A stretch of 64,000 nt of DNA from DASRBN01 sp035294305 (GTDB taxonomy: Bacteria > Chloroflexota > Ktedonobacteria > Ktedonobacterales > Ktedonobacteraceae): assembly GCA_035294305.1 (NCBI GenBank), contig DATGLD010000033.1:18470-82469 (forward strand). Direction: 5' to 3'. Positions within the stretch are counted from its first letter, which is position 1. Each line of letters begins with the position of its first letter. Positions 51,981-60,612 of the stretch are shown piece after piece. The notes beneath the pieces were generated by a model. That model saw only the letters and a list, made by a program, of their open reading frames with translations. It did not search any database and had not been told where the DNA came from. The translations under genes and the position numbers were made by a program.

Positions 51981-53840
51981 ATGAAGGGGATAGAAGGTCT
52001 GACATTAGGACGATACGAGCTGCGCAGGCGGCTAGGTCAGGGCGGTATGGCAGAAGTATACCTCGCCTATGACCGGCGGCTACGGCGCCAGGTAGCCATT
52101 AAAGTGCTCTATGCACGAGATGAATCATTCGTGCGTCGATTTGAGCGCGAGGCACTATCTGTTGGGGCGCTCTCTCACAATCACATCCTGCCCCTCTACG
52201 ACTTCGGCGAACAGAGTCCCTGGTACTACCTGGTAATGCCCTATGTCGAGGGCAGTACGCTGCGCGACTACCTGTTCAAGCGCAAACTGCTCACGCTTGA
52301 GGAAGCCATTAGTATCATAAGTCAGATTGCTTCAGCTTTACAATATGCCCATGACCACGGCGTAGTGCATCGCGATGTAAAGCCCTCCAATATTCTGCTG
52401 CGCCAGGATGGTTACGCCTACCTCGTCGATTTCGGATTGGCCAAGGCAATTACAGGCGGCGAATCGCTCACAACCGCGGGGGCAATGATCGGAACTCCGG
52501 AATACATGGCCCCAGAACAATCCAATGGGCAGAGCGATTATCGAAGCGATATTTATTCGCTCGGCATCATCCTTTACCAGATGCTGGCGGGCCGCGTGCC
52601 ATTTACCGCCGAATCACCTGTAGCAATTTCCTTGAAACACATTCAATCAAAACCTGTGCCCCCACGCGAACTCAATAGCGAGATTCCGCCCTCTATCGAA
52701 GAGATCATTCTCAAAGCGCTGGCCAAAGACCCGGATGAACGCTTCCAACAGGCGCAGGCTTTCGCGGATGCCTTGTGGCAGGCTCTACAACAGGAACAGG
52801 CGCATACGCAAACAAGCACCGAGCCGACTTCACCGAGTTCAGAAGTTTCTGCTGAAGCGGCAGAAACTGTGCAGAAAGCAGTAATTGCCCCATCCATCGC
52901 GACTCAGGTTCTACCAGAGACCGGCCACGCATCATCGCACCCACTCATTACTCCTCTGCTCATCCCCTTGAAAGAGCCACTAATCGAGGTATCCTCAGCA
53001 ACCGCAAGGCATAACATACGTCGTAGAACTCGCCCCCGGTCCACACTGCTTGTCCTGGCATGCCTGGCATCTCTCGTCATAGCATTACCCTTAGGTTTTA
53101 TGACATGGTATGCCCGTCAATCGCACCATGGCGGAAATACAGGCTCGCAATCTTTAGGCGCTCAGCAACTCATCAACGCAGATATGACCGCTACCGCAAT
53201 AGCACAGGCGCAGATCCAGGCGACCCTGGCAACCCAGGCTCGCGCGCAGGCAACGGCAGGCATTACATCAGCTATTGGCGCCGGAAATGTACTCTATGCG
53301 GATAGCATGGCAGCGCCGGGAAACGGCTGGGTTGATGACGGCAGTCAATGCTTTTTCTCACCACCAGGTTATCATGTGCAGACGCATGCTGCACATGAAG
53401 CCGCCTGGTGCTACTCCAGCGTCCAGTCGTTCTCTAATGTCGTGATCACGGCCCAGGCGCAGTTGCTGCGCGGCGACACATATGGCCTGATTTTCCGTCT
53501 CAGTCCCCATGCCCGCCAGTTTTACGTCCTGGAACTTAATAGCCTGGGCGAATACCGCTTTGTACGCGCCTCCGGCAACAACCCTTTAAACTGGCTGACG
53601 CTCATCGACTGGACGGCATCCAACACCATCCTCAAGGGTTACGACCAGGTCAACACATTCTTAGTTGTAGCTGTCGGCTCGCAATTCAGCTTTTACATTA
53701 ACAAGCAACTGATCGTGTTCAGCTATGTAGATGCATCCGGTTCCGCTTACCCGTCGGGTCTGATCGGCTTCCTGGTGTCGGGAGATAGCGCCGGCGGAAC
53801 TGAGGCTGTGTTCAGCAATGTATGGGTGTTTCAAAAATGA
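51981..53840 (+). CDS. Receptor-like Ser/Thr protein kinase
   Basis: The 619-residue protein starts directly after the leader ORF. Kinase domain residues 11-270: LGQGGMAEVYLA, Lys41 in VAIK, Asp132 in HRDVKPSN, Asp150 in DFG, GTPEYMAPEQ; all catalytic residues are present. A Ser/Glu-rich juxtamembrane stretch leads to a transmembrane helix (about 352-375; LLVLACLASLVIALPLGF). Outside the cell there is a low-complexity Ala/Gln helix (ATAIAQAQIQATLATQARAQAT) and a ~190-residue beta-rich domain (VLYADSMAAPGNGWVDDGS, GLIFRLSPHARQFYVLELN, FYINKQLIVF) of the LamG/3-keto-disaccharide-hydrolase-like fold that may bind glycan. It would signal external sugars or wall state to the cytoplasm. Confidence 0.9.
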   Translation: MKGIEGLTLGRYELRRRLGQGGMAEVYLAYDRRLRRQVAIKVLYARDESFVRRFEREALSVGALSHNHILPLYDFGEQSPWYYLVMPYVEGSTLRDYLFKRKLLTLEEAISIISQIASALQYAHDHGVVHRDVKPSNILLRQDGYAYLVDFGLAKAITGGESLTTAGAMIGTPEYMAPEQSNGQSDYRSDIYSLGIILYQMLAGRVPFTAESPVAISLKHIQSKPVPPRELNSEIPPSIEEIILKALAKDPDERFQQAQAFADALWQALQQEQAHTQTSTEPTSPSSEVSAEAAETVQKAVIAPSIATQVLPETGHASSHPLITPLLIPLKEPLIEVSSATARHNIRRRTRPRSTLLVLACLASLVIALPLGFMTWYARQSHHGGNTGSQSLGAQQLINADMTATAIAQAQIQATLATQARAQATAGITSAIGAGNVLYADSMAAPGNGWVDDGSQCFFSPPGYHVQTHAAHEAAWCYSSVQSFSNVVITAQAQLLRGDTYGLIFRLSPHARQFYVLELNSLGEYRFVRASGNNPLNWLTLIDWTASNTILKGYDQVNTFLVVAVGSQFSFYINKQLIVFSYVDASGSAYPSGLIGFLVSGDSAGGTEAVFSNVWVFQK

Positions 53841-53849
53841 TGGATGAGG

Positions 53850-54251
53850 CTAGCTTTTCTTTGGAAGACTCGAACCCGCCCTTTCGCCCTGGAAATTGCC
53901 ACGAATGAGGCCCAGCGAAAATACCGACGCCTCGAAGGAGATGGCGTTCGCAAGAAACGGGAAGATAGCTCCTATACTATAAAGCGTACCGCCGAGTAAT
54001 GAGCCAAAGGTACGAACACAAGAATACGCAGCCTGCGATTGTGAAAGAGCGGTGGGCAATTGGTCGCGCTCTACCACATTAGGCAATGCAGCAGTATTGG
54101 CAACGCTAAAAACCGTTCCGAAAATGCCCGCAATTGTTACAACAATATAGATCTGTAGCATGGTCAGTACATGCAACCAGACGGCCAGGGGAATGGTGAA
54201 AGTGATAAACATTTGCCCGGCATCGCAAATCAACATGGTACTTTTCCGATC
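53850..54251 (-). pseudogene. Remnant of an MFS transporter gene
   Basis: The minus frame from ATG 54236 gives 128 residues that correspond to helices about 3-6 of a 12-helix MFS exporter (MLICDAGQMFITFTIPLAVW, NVVERDQLPTALSQSQAAYSCVRTFGSLLGGTLYSIG). Homology continues upstream in frame as DRKST to a TGA at 54254-54252, where a transporter would read WDRK, so the 5' part is lost. The C-terminal half after LIRGNFQGE is missing too. No ribosome site precedes the ATG. It is a decayed fragment. Confidence 0.75.
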
Positions 54252-54430
54252 TCAATTATCTTTGATGGATAGCACATATATTTTCGCAAGTCAACCAGCC
54301 TGCCCCCCAAACCTCTAGTTGTATCCCTTTCCCTCGCGAAAGTCATCTTACATATAAGGGAATGAAAGACATCAGGCTCCATGTTTTAGTTACATGGGTA
54401 TGGAAAAAGTTTTGAGAGGTTGAATTATAC

Positions 54431-55951
54431 ATGAGCATAGATACCACGGTTTCACCACCGTTTTCCCAGAATGGGCACAAGCCGGCCGCGACACACACTG
54501 TTTACCTGGCGTTAGGATCGAATATCGGAGATCGTCGAGGGAACCTGGCAGCAGCATTACAGCGCCTGCGGGAAGTCGTCGAAATCACGGCAATTTCATC
54601 AATTTATGAAACAGAGCCGGTAGGCTACCTTGACCAGCCCCGGTTTTTCAACATCGTCATTGCGGGCAAGACATCGCTTTCAGCGCCGGAACTACTGAAA
54701 TATGCGAAAGATATCGAAGTGGCAATAGGCAGGCAGCCATCATTTCGCAACGGGCCGCGACCGATTGATATCGATATTATCTTCTACGATGACCTACATA
54801 TTACGGAAGGTAATCTGACTATTCCGCATCCGCGTATGGCGGAGCGCGCATTTGTACTTGTTCCCCTGGCAGAAATTGCCCCCGGTGTCGTTGATGCTGC
54901 AACCGGGCATACCGCTCAGGAACTCCTGGATGCCGTCTCCCAGGAAGGGGTGAAAAAATTAGCACCCGACCTGCGCATCTCACTTGAACATGATATTCAA
55001 AACAGCCAGCCAACGGTACACGTGCGGCTGGGACGCGCGGGCGTGGTCGGCGTGACCAAGGCCATCCTGATCGGTAGCGAGGGAAACCAGCAGTGGTTCA
55101 ATGCCACATTCGATCTCTATGCCGACCTCGATTCGAGGCAGGCAGGCGTTCACATGTCGCGTTTCAGTGACGCGCTCGATGAAGTCATGGAGGGCATCGA
55201 TACCACTGCGTGGCCCAAAATTGAGATCCTCGCCGAACATATCGCTAAAACCATCGTGGAGAAGCAAAAGGCCTTTCGCACCGAGGTGCATATTCGCACA
55301 GCCTACCCGCTACAACGGTGGACACCGGTTTCCGGTCGCCCCACCCAGGAAGTGTATGGTCTGATGGCGCAGGCAGTCGCCACGCAAGATTCTTCGAGGC
55401 GCATGATTGGCGTCGAAGTCGAGGGCATGGTCGCCTGCCCATGCGCGCAGGATATGGTTCATTCCTTCGCGCGCGTACGCTTGCAGGAAGAGGGCTTTGC
55501 CGAGGATGTGATCGACAAGATGCTCACTCTCACACCGCTTGCCACTCATAACCAGCGCGGGCGAGCTACCCTGATGATTGGCACTGACGAGAATCTGGAC
55601 GCCGCAGACCTTATCGGCATCGCTGAAAGCGCGATGAGCTCAGAAAACTACGGGTTGCTCAAACGGCCCGATGAACTCTATATCGTGAACAAAGCGCATG
55701 CCAATCCTCGCTTCGTTGAAGATGTGGCACGCGAGATCTTGCGCGCCGTGGTAGAAAAATATACCAATATGCCCGATGAGACCTTTATCTGGGTACGCCA
55801 GCGCAACCAGGAAACTATTCATAAATATGATGTCGAAGCCGAAGGCTGGGGTACACTCGGCGAATTACGGGCCGAGATTTTGCGCAATGTCAGGCTCGAA
55901 CGCCATACGACCAAAGAAGAGTGGCTGGGCATTGTAGGATCGACTCGATAA
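54431..55951 (+). CDS. folK-folE2: Fused HPPK (FolK) and type IB GTP cyclohydrolase (FolE2/MptA)
   Basis: Residues about 20-165 are 6-hydroxymethyl-7,8-dihydropterin pyrophosphokinase: VYLALGSNIGDRRGNL, YETEPVGYLDQPRFFN, RNGPRPIDIDIIFYDD, IPHPRMAERAFVL. Residues about 205-505 are a type IB GTP cyclohydrolase of the FolE2/MptA family: LGRAGVVGVTK, HMSRFSDALDEVMEG, VEGMVACPCAQDM (metal Cys), THNQRGRATL and VNKAHANPRFVEDVAREI. Both are folate or pterin enzymes, so one chain carries an early step (GTP to dihydroneopterin triphosphate) and a later one (pyrophosphorylation). The 506-residue length equals the sum of the two families. folB and folP are not in the window. Confidence 0.9.
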   Translation: MSIDTTVSPPFSQNGHKPAATHTVYLALGSNIGDRRGNLAAALQRLREVVEITAISSIYETEPVGYLDQPRFFNIVIAGKTSLSAPELLKYAKDIEVAIGRQPSFRNGPRPIDIDIIFYDDLHITEGNLTIPHPRMAERAFVLVPLAEIAPGVVDAATGHTAQELLDAVSQEGVKKLAPDLRISLEHDIQNSQPTVHVRLGRAGVVGVTKAILIGSEGNQQWFNATFDLYADLDSRQAGVHMSRFSDALDEVMEGIDTTAWPKIEILAEHIAKTIVEKQKAFRTEVHIRTAYPLQRWTPVSGRPTQEVYGLMAQAVATQDSSRRMIGVEVEGMVACPCAQDMVHSFARVRLQEEGFAEDVIDKMLTLTPLATHNQRGRATLMIGTDENLDAADLIGIAESAMSSENYGLLKRPDELYIVNKAHANPRFVEDVAREILRAVVEKYTNMPDETFIWVRQRNQETIHKYDVEAEGWGTLGELRAEILRNVRLERHTTKEEWLGIVGSTR

Positions 55952-56000
55952 TCACTACTCTGCCTGTATTGGTGAGCTTTCCGCCCATGCCTGCGTACTA

Positions 56001-56030
56001 TTAACTACAGTTGCATATCCGTGCTATAAT
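56001..56030 (+). promoter_or_regulatory. Promoter of rsfS
   Basis: TTAACT at 56001-56006 and TATAAT at 56025-56030 are 18 nt apart, and the -10 is extended (TGCTATAAT). It lies about 45 nt before the rsfS start. Confidence 0.55.
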
Positions 56031-56076
56031 GCGGGTACAACGAATATATTGAAAACGGGATTGAAAAGGAGTGAAT

Positions 56077-56436
56077 GTGGAAGGAGTCCTTTTAGACCCA
56101 GGACAATTGGCAAGAACAGCGATCGACGCCGCATCCGATAAGAAAGCTTCGGATGTGATACTGTTGGACATTCGAGACATAAGTACCATTGCAGACTACT
56201 TTGTCATTTGTAGTGGCAATAATACGCGCCAGATTCAAGCAATTGCTGACGCCGTTGAAGAGCAATTAGACAAACAGGGAGCTAAACTGCTTCATCGAGA
56301 GGGCGTTGCCGAGACTGGCTGGCTCTTGCTGGATTTCGGTGATATTATCGTACACATCTTCGGGAAACAGGAACGGGACTATTACCGCCTGGAGCGCCTC
56401 TGGAATGACGCAAAAACTGTAGTGTACCTGCAATAA
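56077..56436 (+). CDS. rsfS: Ribosome silencing factor RsfS
   Basis: GTG 56077 has AAAAGGAG 5 nt upstream; GTG 56071 overlaps that site and is less likely. The protein of about 119 residues is a full RsfS/Iojap: AIDAASDKKASDVILLDIRDISTIADYFVICSGNNTRQIQAIADAVEEQL, with GWLLLDFGDIIVHIFGKQERDYYRLERLW at the end. RsfS binds ribosomal protein L14 and blocks subunit joining under starvation. The usual neighbours nadD and obg are not in the window. Confidence 0.92.
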   Translation: MEGVLLDPGQLARTAIDAASDKKASDVILLDIRDISTIADYFVICSGNNTRQIQAIADAVEEQLDKQGAKLLHREGVAETGWLLLDFGDIIVHIFGKQERDYYRLERLWNDAKTVVYLQ

Positions 56437-56457
56437 ACCAATCAGAAAAGGTGATCA

Positions 56458-56643
56458 ATGTTGACATTTTTTCGAAATCGCATGTTTCTTGAGGGCATTG
56501 CGCTAGGTGGAGTCTGCGGGATTATTATTGGTTCAATCGTTGCTTTTACCCTTGGCGAAAGTAGCGTCGGGGCCTTGCGCCACGCCATCAACGACCGGCT
56601 TCCACGCCGGCGGAAAGTGCTTTACGAAAGCCTCTATCAATAA
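56458..56643 (+). CDS. Small YtxH-like membrane protein
   Basis: ATG 56458 follows AGAAAAGGTGATCA. The 61-residue protein has one transmembrane helix (about 9-30; LEGIALGGVCGIIIGSIVAFTLG), followed by a basic tail (RLPRRRKVLYE). Family not recognised. It lies 21 nt after rsfS and 34 nt before the LTD protein, in the same direction. Confidence 0.6.
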   Translation: MLTFFRNRMFLEGIALGGVCGIIIGSIVAFTLGESSVGALRHAINDRLPRRRKVLYESLYQ

Positions 56644-56677
56644 CACCAAAGAAAACTGATGCTGTAAGGAGGGCCTT

Positions 56678-57565
56678 GTGGTGCGGCTGCGGGTATCGTT
56701 TGTAGTTGCCCTACTGGTCTTGACCCTGCTCTCCTGCCTGTCCGCCTTGCCTCTTCATGCCGCCAGTTCTCACGGTTGCGCGCCATCCATCCCTCCACCT
56801 GTGCCCGGCCCACTTGTCCCCGCTCCCGCGTACCAGAGTATCGTGCTAATCAACGAAGTACTTTACGCGCCCACTACAGTATGGAACTGCTTAGATCAAG
56901 GCAAGCCGTCCTACAACACCGATTCCTGGGTTGAACTCTATAATACAACCAACCAGGCGCTTGACCTATACGCTTCACATGCCAGTTTTACCAGCAATAG
57001 CAACCCATATCCATATTACTTTCCTCTCAATAGCGCCATTGCCCCACACAGCTATCTTGTCATTTTCCCGGATGAAGGCTCATCCTATCTTGGTTCTGGC
57101 ATCACTTTGAGCTTCAATATCAGCGGTGTAACCATTGACCAATTGACTATTCCCGCGCTTGGCCCCGATCAATCCTATGCTCGCGTACCTGATGGCGCCA
57201 GCACCTTACAAGTCGCGCTTTCCCCAACCATTGCTGCCAGTAACGTAACGCCTAAAAAGACACCGACTCCCACTAAATCGAGTCCTGGAGGCCCCGGTGG
57301 CTCTGGCGGTTCTGGCGGTGGAGCAGGATATCCAGGCTATACACCAACAATAGTGGATGGAACGCAGATAGCGTGGAACAGGTTACAGCTTCCAACTGCT
57401 GTAGCTAGCTCAACAGCGATAACGAGCGCCTCTCTCGCTGTTTCATCGCCGTCCCCTGCCACAAACAATGTTTCAGACACCGTTCGTCGTATTCTAGTAA
57501 CCATACTGGTAATCGCTCTTGCCGTGATGCTCTTCTGGTGCTGGCGGCTCTTCCGACCCTCTTGA
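56678..57565 (+). CDS. LTD (lamin-tail domain) surface protein
   Basis: GTG 56678 follows TAAGGAGGGCCTT. The 295-residue protein has a signal peptide (about 1-28, ending PLHAASS). An LTD beta-sandwich occupies about 48-190: IVLINEVLYAP, DSWVELYNTTNQALDLY, IAPHSYLVIF, SYARVPDGAS. A Thr/Pro- and Gly/Ser-rich linker follows. A C-terminal transmembrane helix (about 268-287) with charged flank RRIL and WRLFRPS anchors it. It is therefore a surface-exposed, C-terminally anchored protein. LTD domains in bacteria are found on secreted nucleases and adhesins; no catalytic domain is present here. Function unknown. Confidence 0.75.
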   Translation: MVRLRVSFVVALLVLTLLSCLSALPLHAASSHGCAPSIPPPVPGPLVPAPAYQSIVLINEVLYAPTTVWNCLDQGKPSYNTDSWVELYNTTNQALDLYASHASFTSNSNPYPYYFPLNSAIAPHSYLVIFPDEGSSYLGSGITLSFNISGVTIDQLTIPALGPDQSYARVPDGASTLQVALSPTIAASNVTPKKTPTPTKSSPGGPGGSGGSGGGAGYPGYTPTIVDGTQIAWNRLQLPTAVASSTAITSASLAVSSPSPATNNVSDTVRRILVTILVIALAVMLFWCWRLFRPS

Positions 57566-57780
57566 TATATCGGTCTGCCTTATTCTGGATAATCAGGATG
57601 ATTGGTGGATGGCCCCACCCCGGGCGCGATCAACCTGGCCACTACACCTCACCCAAGAATCTGATATATTTCCATCTTCCCATCGCTCAATTTGCATGGT
57701 ATCATCACTTTAGAACAGCCGTTGACCAGATGTCTATCGCTTGCCCATCGTATCCGGCAGCGAGTGAGGAAAACATCACT

Positions 57781-59250
57781 ATGAGCATCGCAGAAATTCC
57801 ATCATCACCAGCTACCACTCCCATATTCGAGCGTATGTCCGCCTCGAAAAAAGCCCTTGTTGTGCATGAATTGAGCGATTTGCTTGGAGCCCGGTATGTC
57901 TTGCATACACCTTATGACCTGATGCTCTACGAGTACGATGCCTCAATTGATCGTAGCACTCCTGATATCGTTGTGCTACCAGCAACCACAGAAGATGTAG
58001 CGGCTATTGTCAAAATTGCCTCCCATCACAACGTGCCGGTTGTACCAAGAGGCGCGGGCACGGGCCTGAGTGGAGGAGCCATCCCTATTTATGGTGGGAT
58101 CGTTATTGCATTCGCCCGCATGAACCGTATCCTCGAGATCGATTACGATAATCTGCGAGCAGTTGTTCAACCCGGCCTGGTCAATCTTCATTTGAGTAAT
58201 GCGCTGAATCCGCAGGGATTCTATTACGTACCCGACCCGAGCAGCCAGCGCTCTTGCACCATTGGCGGCAATGTCGGCGAAAACGCAGGCGGCCCGCATA
58301 CACTCATCTATGGCGTTACGACCAATCATGTACTGGGATTGGAAATTGTTACCCCGGAGGGCGATATCGTGCAGGTGGGCGGCTGGACATATGATACGCC
58401 AGGCTATGACCTTACCGGCCTGATCATCGGGTCTGAGGGAACGCTGTGTATTGTTACCAAAATCATTGTGCGTATGGTACATTTGCCGGAAGCCGTCAAG
58501 ACCATGGTGGCGGTCTTCGATACCATGGATGATGCCTCCAATACCGTTTCTGAGATTATCGCCTCCGGTGTCATACCCGCCGCCATCGAAATGATGGATC
58601 AGATGATCTTGCAGGCAGTGGAGGCGGACACGCATGCAGGCTATCCTATGGATGCCGCTGCCGTTCTGCTCATGGAGGCCGAGGGTATCCGCGAAAGCGT
58701 CGCCGAACAGGTCGAGCAGATTGTCAACATATGCAATAAGCATCATGCGCGCACTGTTCGTATCGCTGCTAATGAAACAGAGCGCCAGTTATTCTGGGCA
58801 GGGCGCAAGAATGCATTTGGGGCCGTTGGGCGCATCAGCCCGGAGTTTTATGTCCAGGATGGTGTCGTGCCTCGTACTCGTTTGCCTTATGTCTTGCGGC
58901 GCGTTGAGGAGATCTGCGCCGGCTATGGTTTGCGAGTCGGCAATGTGTTTCATGCTGGCGATGGCAATCTTCACCCGCTCATCCTCTTCGATTCGCAAAT
59001 ACCCGGCGAGGTCGAGCGCGTGCGCAAGGCGGGACACGAGATACTGGCCGTATGCGCTGAGGTAGGAGGGACGATCACCGGAGAGCATGGAGTCGGCATT
59101 GAGAAACAGGAAGAGATGGCCCTGATCTTCAACCCCGTCGATTTGCGTATCATGCAGCAGGTGCGCGAGGCATGGAATCCGCGCCAGTTGTTCAATCCAG
59201 GAAAGCTCTTCCCGCTGCCAGGACGCTGTGCTGATGTAAAACAATTGTAA
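57781..59250 (+). CDS. glcD: Glycolate oxidase FAD subunit GlcD
   Basis: ATG 57781 follows AGTGAGGAAAACATCACT; the frame is open from 57538 but overlaps the LTD gene. The 489-residue flavoprotein has the FAD-binding PCMH domain (VVPRGAGTGLSGGAIPIYGGIVIAFARMNRI; CTIGGNVGENAGGPHTLIYGVTTNHVLGLEIV) and the FAD-oxidase C-terminal domain (NVFHAGDGNLHPLILFD; GGTITGEHGVGIEKQ). It oxidises glycolate or another 2-hydroxyacid to the oxoacid. Starts the glcD-glcE-(methyltransferase)-glcF operon, with 27 nt to glcE. Confidence 0.93.
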   Translation: MSIAEIPSSPATTPIFERMSASKKALVVHELSDLLGARYVLHTPYDLMLYEYDASIDRSTPDIVVLPATTEDVAAIVKIASHHNVPVVPRGAGTGLSGGAIPIYGGIVIAFARMNRILEIDYDNLRAVVQPGLVNLHLSNALNPQGFYYVPDPSSQRSCTIGGNVGENAGGPHTLIYGVTTNHVLGLEIVTPEGDIVQVGGWTYDTPGYDLTGLIIGSEGTLCIVTKIIVRMVHLPEAVKTMVAVFDTMDDASNTVSEIIASGVIPAAIEMMDQMILQAVEADTHAGYPMDAAAVLLMEAEGIRESVAEQVEQIVNICNKHHARTVRIAANETERQLFWAGRKNAFGAVGRISPEFYVQDGVVPRTRLPYVLRRVEEICAGYGLRVGNVFHAGDGNLHPLILFDSQIPGEVERVRKAGHEILAVCAEVGGTITGEHGVGIEKQEEMALIFNPVDLRIMQQVREAWNPRQLFNPGKLFPLPGRCADVKQL

Positions 59251-59277
59251 TGTAAATCAATTGTAAGGAAATGACTG

Positions 59278-60612
59278 ATGGTTGAGATCGAAACGTTTGC
59301 AATGACGCTTCAGCAATCCATTCCGGGTATCAAAGTAACCATCGATCCCGATGAGCTACGCAATTATAGCATCGACGGTATACTGGCTCGCATGGTCGCC
59401 ACACCGGCCAATGCCAAACAGGTCGCGCTCGTTACAGCGCTTGCGAACCAGCAAGACCTGACCGTCCTTGCTCGCGGGGGTGGTTCGCATATCGAGCTGG
59501 GCGATATCCCTGAACGCATAGATATGATGATCGAAACAATACAATTGACGCATCTGCTTGAACATGAAGCGCCCGATCTTACCTGCCATGTTGAAGCAGG
59601 ACTTTCTTTAGCCGCGCTCCAGGCTCAACTGGCGAAAAAAGGACAATGGCTAGCGCTTGATCCGCCGGATGCCGAACAGGCAACCATTGGTGGCATTTTA
59701 GCCACCAACGCCAATGGCCCCAAACGCCTGCGTTACGGTACCGCCCGTGATATGGTAATCGGCCTGCATGTCGTGCAGGCCGACGGCGAAATTGGGCGTA
59801 GCGGCGGCAAAGTCGTTAAAAATGTGGCCGGATACGATCTCAACAAGCTCTATATCGGCTCCTTGGGAACGCTTGGTATCATCATCGACGCGAATTTCAA
59901 GCTGCAGCCGCTTCCCCCTAAAGAGCGCACCCTGTTACTCACCTATTCCAATGCCACGGAGGCCATGCACACGGTGACAGCTATCCTTGGTTCCCTGCTC
60001 ACGCCATCCGCTATTGAGCTGATAGATGCCGGCGCAGCCAGCGATATGAGCGATTTCTTCGGCCTGCGCCTCCCGACCGATGGCTATACACTGGCTATCG
60101 ATTTCGAGGGTTCGCTGGCAAACATTGATCGTCAGATAGATGAGACTCGCCTGCTGGCACGCAAATACGGCGCTTTACTCAGTGATGACCTGACAGGTCA
60201 GGACCAGCAGCAATTCTGGCAGGTCATACGCGAACATACACGTGGGTCGGTCACCTGCAAAGCTGCCATTCTGGTCTCGCAGGTCGCCACTTACCTTCAG
60301 GAGCTAGATGCGATCTGCCGACATCACGAGCTTGAATCAGCAGTTGTTGCACACGCAGGTAATGGCATCCTGTATATCGAATTGCGACCAGTCGACGCAA
60401 CTTCGCGCCTGGTTGATGCAATCGCTGAGCTGCGCCTGCGAGCCAGGGCCGCTCACGGCAGCCTGGTTGTAGAACGCTGCCCTGTCGATCTCAAGCGGCT
60501 CATCAGCGTGTGGGGCGAACCTGGCGCCGATTTCTACCTGATGCAGCGCCTCAAATTGCAATTTGATCCCAAGGGCACATTCGTACGCGGTCGTTTTGTG
60601 GGGGGCCTGTGA
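59278..60612 (+). CDS. glcE: Glycolate oxidase FAD-binding subunit GlcE
   Basis: ATG 59278 follows GTAAGGAAATGACTG. The 444-residue protein has the PCMH-type FAD-binding fold: LTVLARGGGSHIELGDIPERID, DPPDAEQATIGGILATNANGP, GRSGGKVVKNVAGYDLNKLYIGSLGTLGIIIDANFKLQPLP. It lacks the full catalytic C-domain of GlcD, as usual for GlcE, but is longer than E. coli GlcE (350 residues) because of a region resembling the FAD-oxidase C domain. Its TGA stop overlaps the GTG of the next gene by 4 nt. Confidence 0.9.
   Translation: MVEIETFAMTLQQSIPGIKVTIDPDELRNYSIDGILARMVATPANAKQVALVTALANQQDLTVLARGGGSHIELGDIPERIDMMIETIQLTHLLEHEAPDLTCHVEAGLSLAALQAQLAKKGQWLALDPPDAEQATIGGILATNANGPKRLRYGTARDMVIGLHVVQADGEIGRSGGKVVKNVAGYDLNKLYIGSLGTLGIIIDANFKLQPLPPKERTLLLTYSNATEAMHTVTAILGSLLTPSAIELIDAGAASDMSDFFGLRLPTDGYTLAIDFEGSLANIDRQIDETRLLARKYGALLSDDLTGQDQQQFWQVIREHTRGSVTCKAAILVSQVATYLQELDAICRHHELESAVVAHAGNGILYIELRPVDATSRLVDAIAELRLRARAAHGSLVVERCPVDLKRLISVWGEPGADFYLMQRLKLQFDPKGTFVRGRFVGGL

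Noticed and set aside
53860..53890. tRNA T-arm-like sequence GGGTTCGAGTC on minus strand
   Set aside because: The flanking five bases cannot pair to form a T-stem and no acceptor or anticodon arm is present; it is inside the MFS remnant.
57976..58746. 256-codon minus-strand frame
   Set aside because: Antisense shadow of glcD; His/Asp-rich artificial composition.
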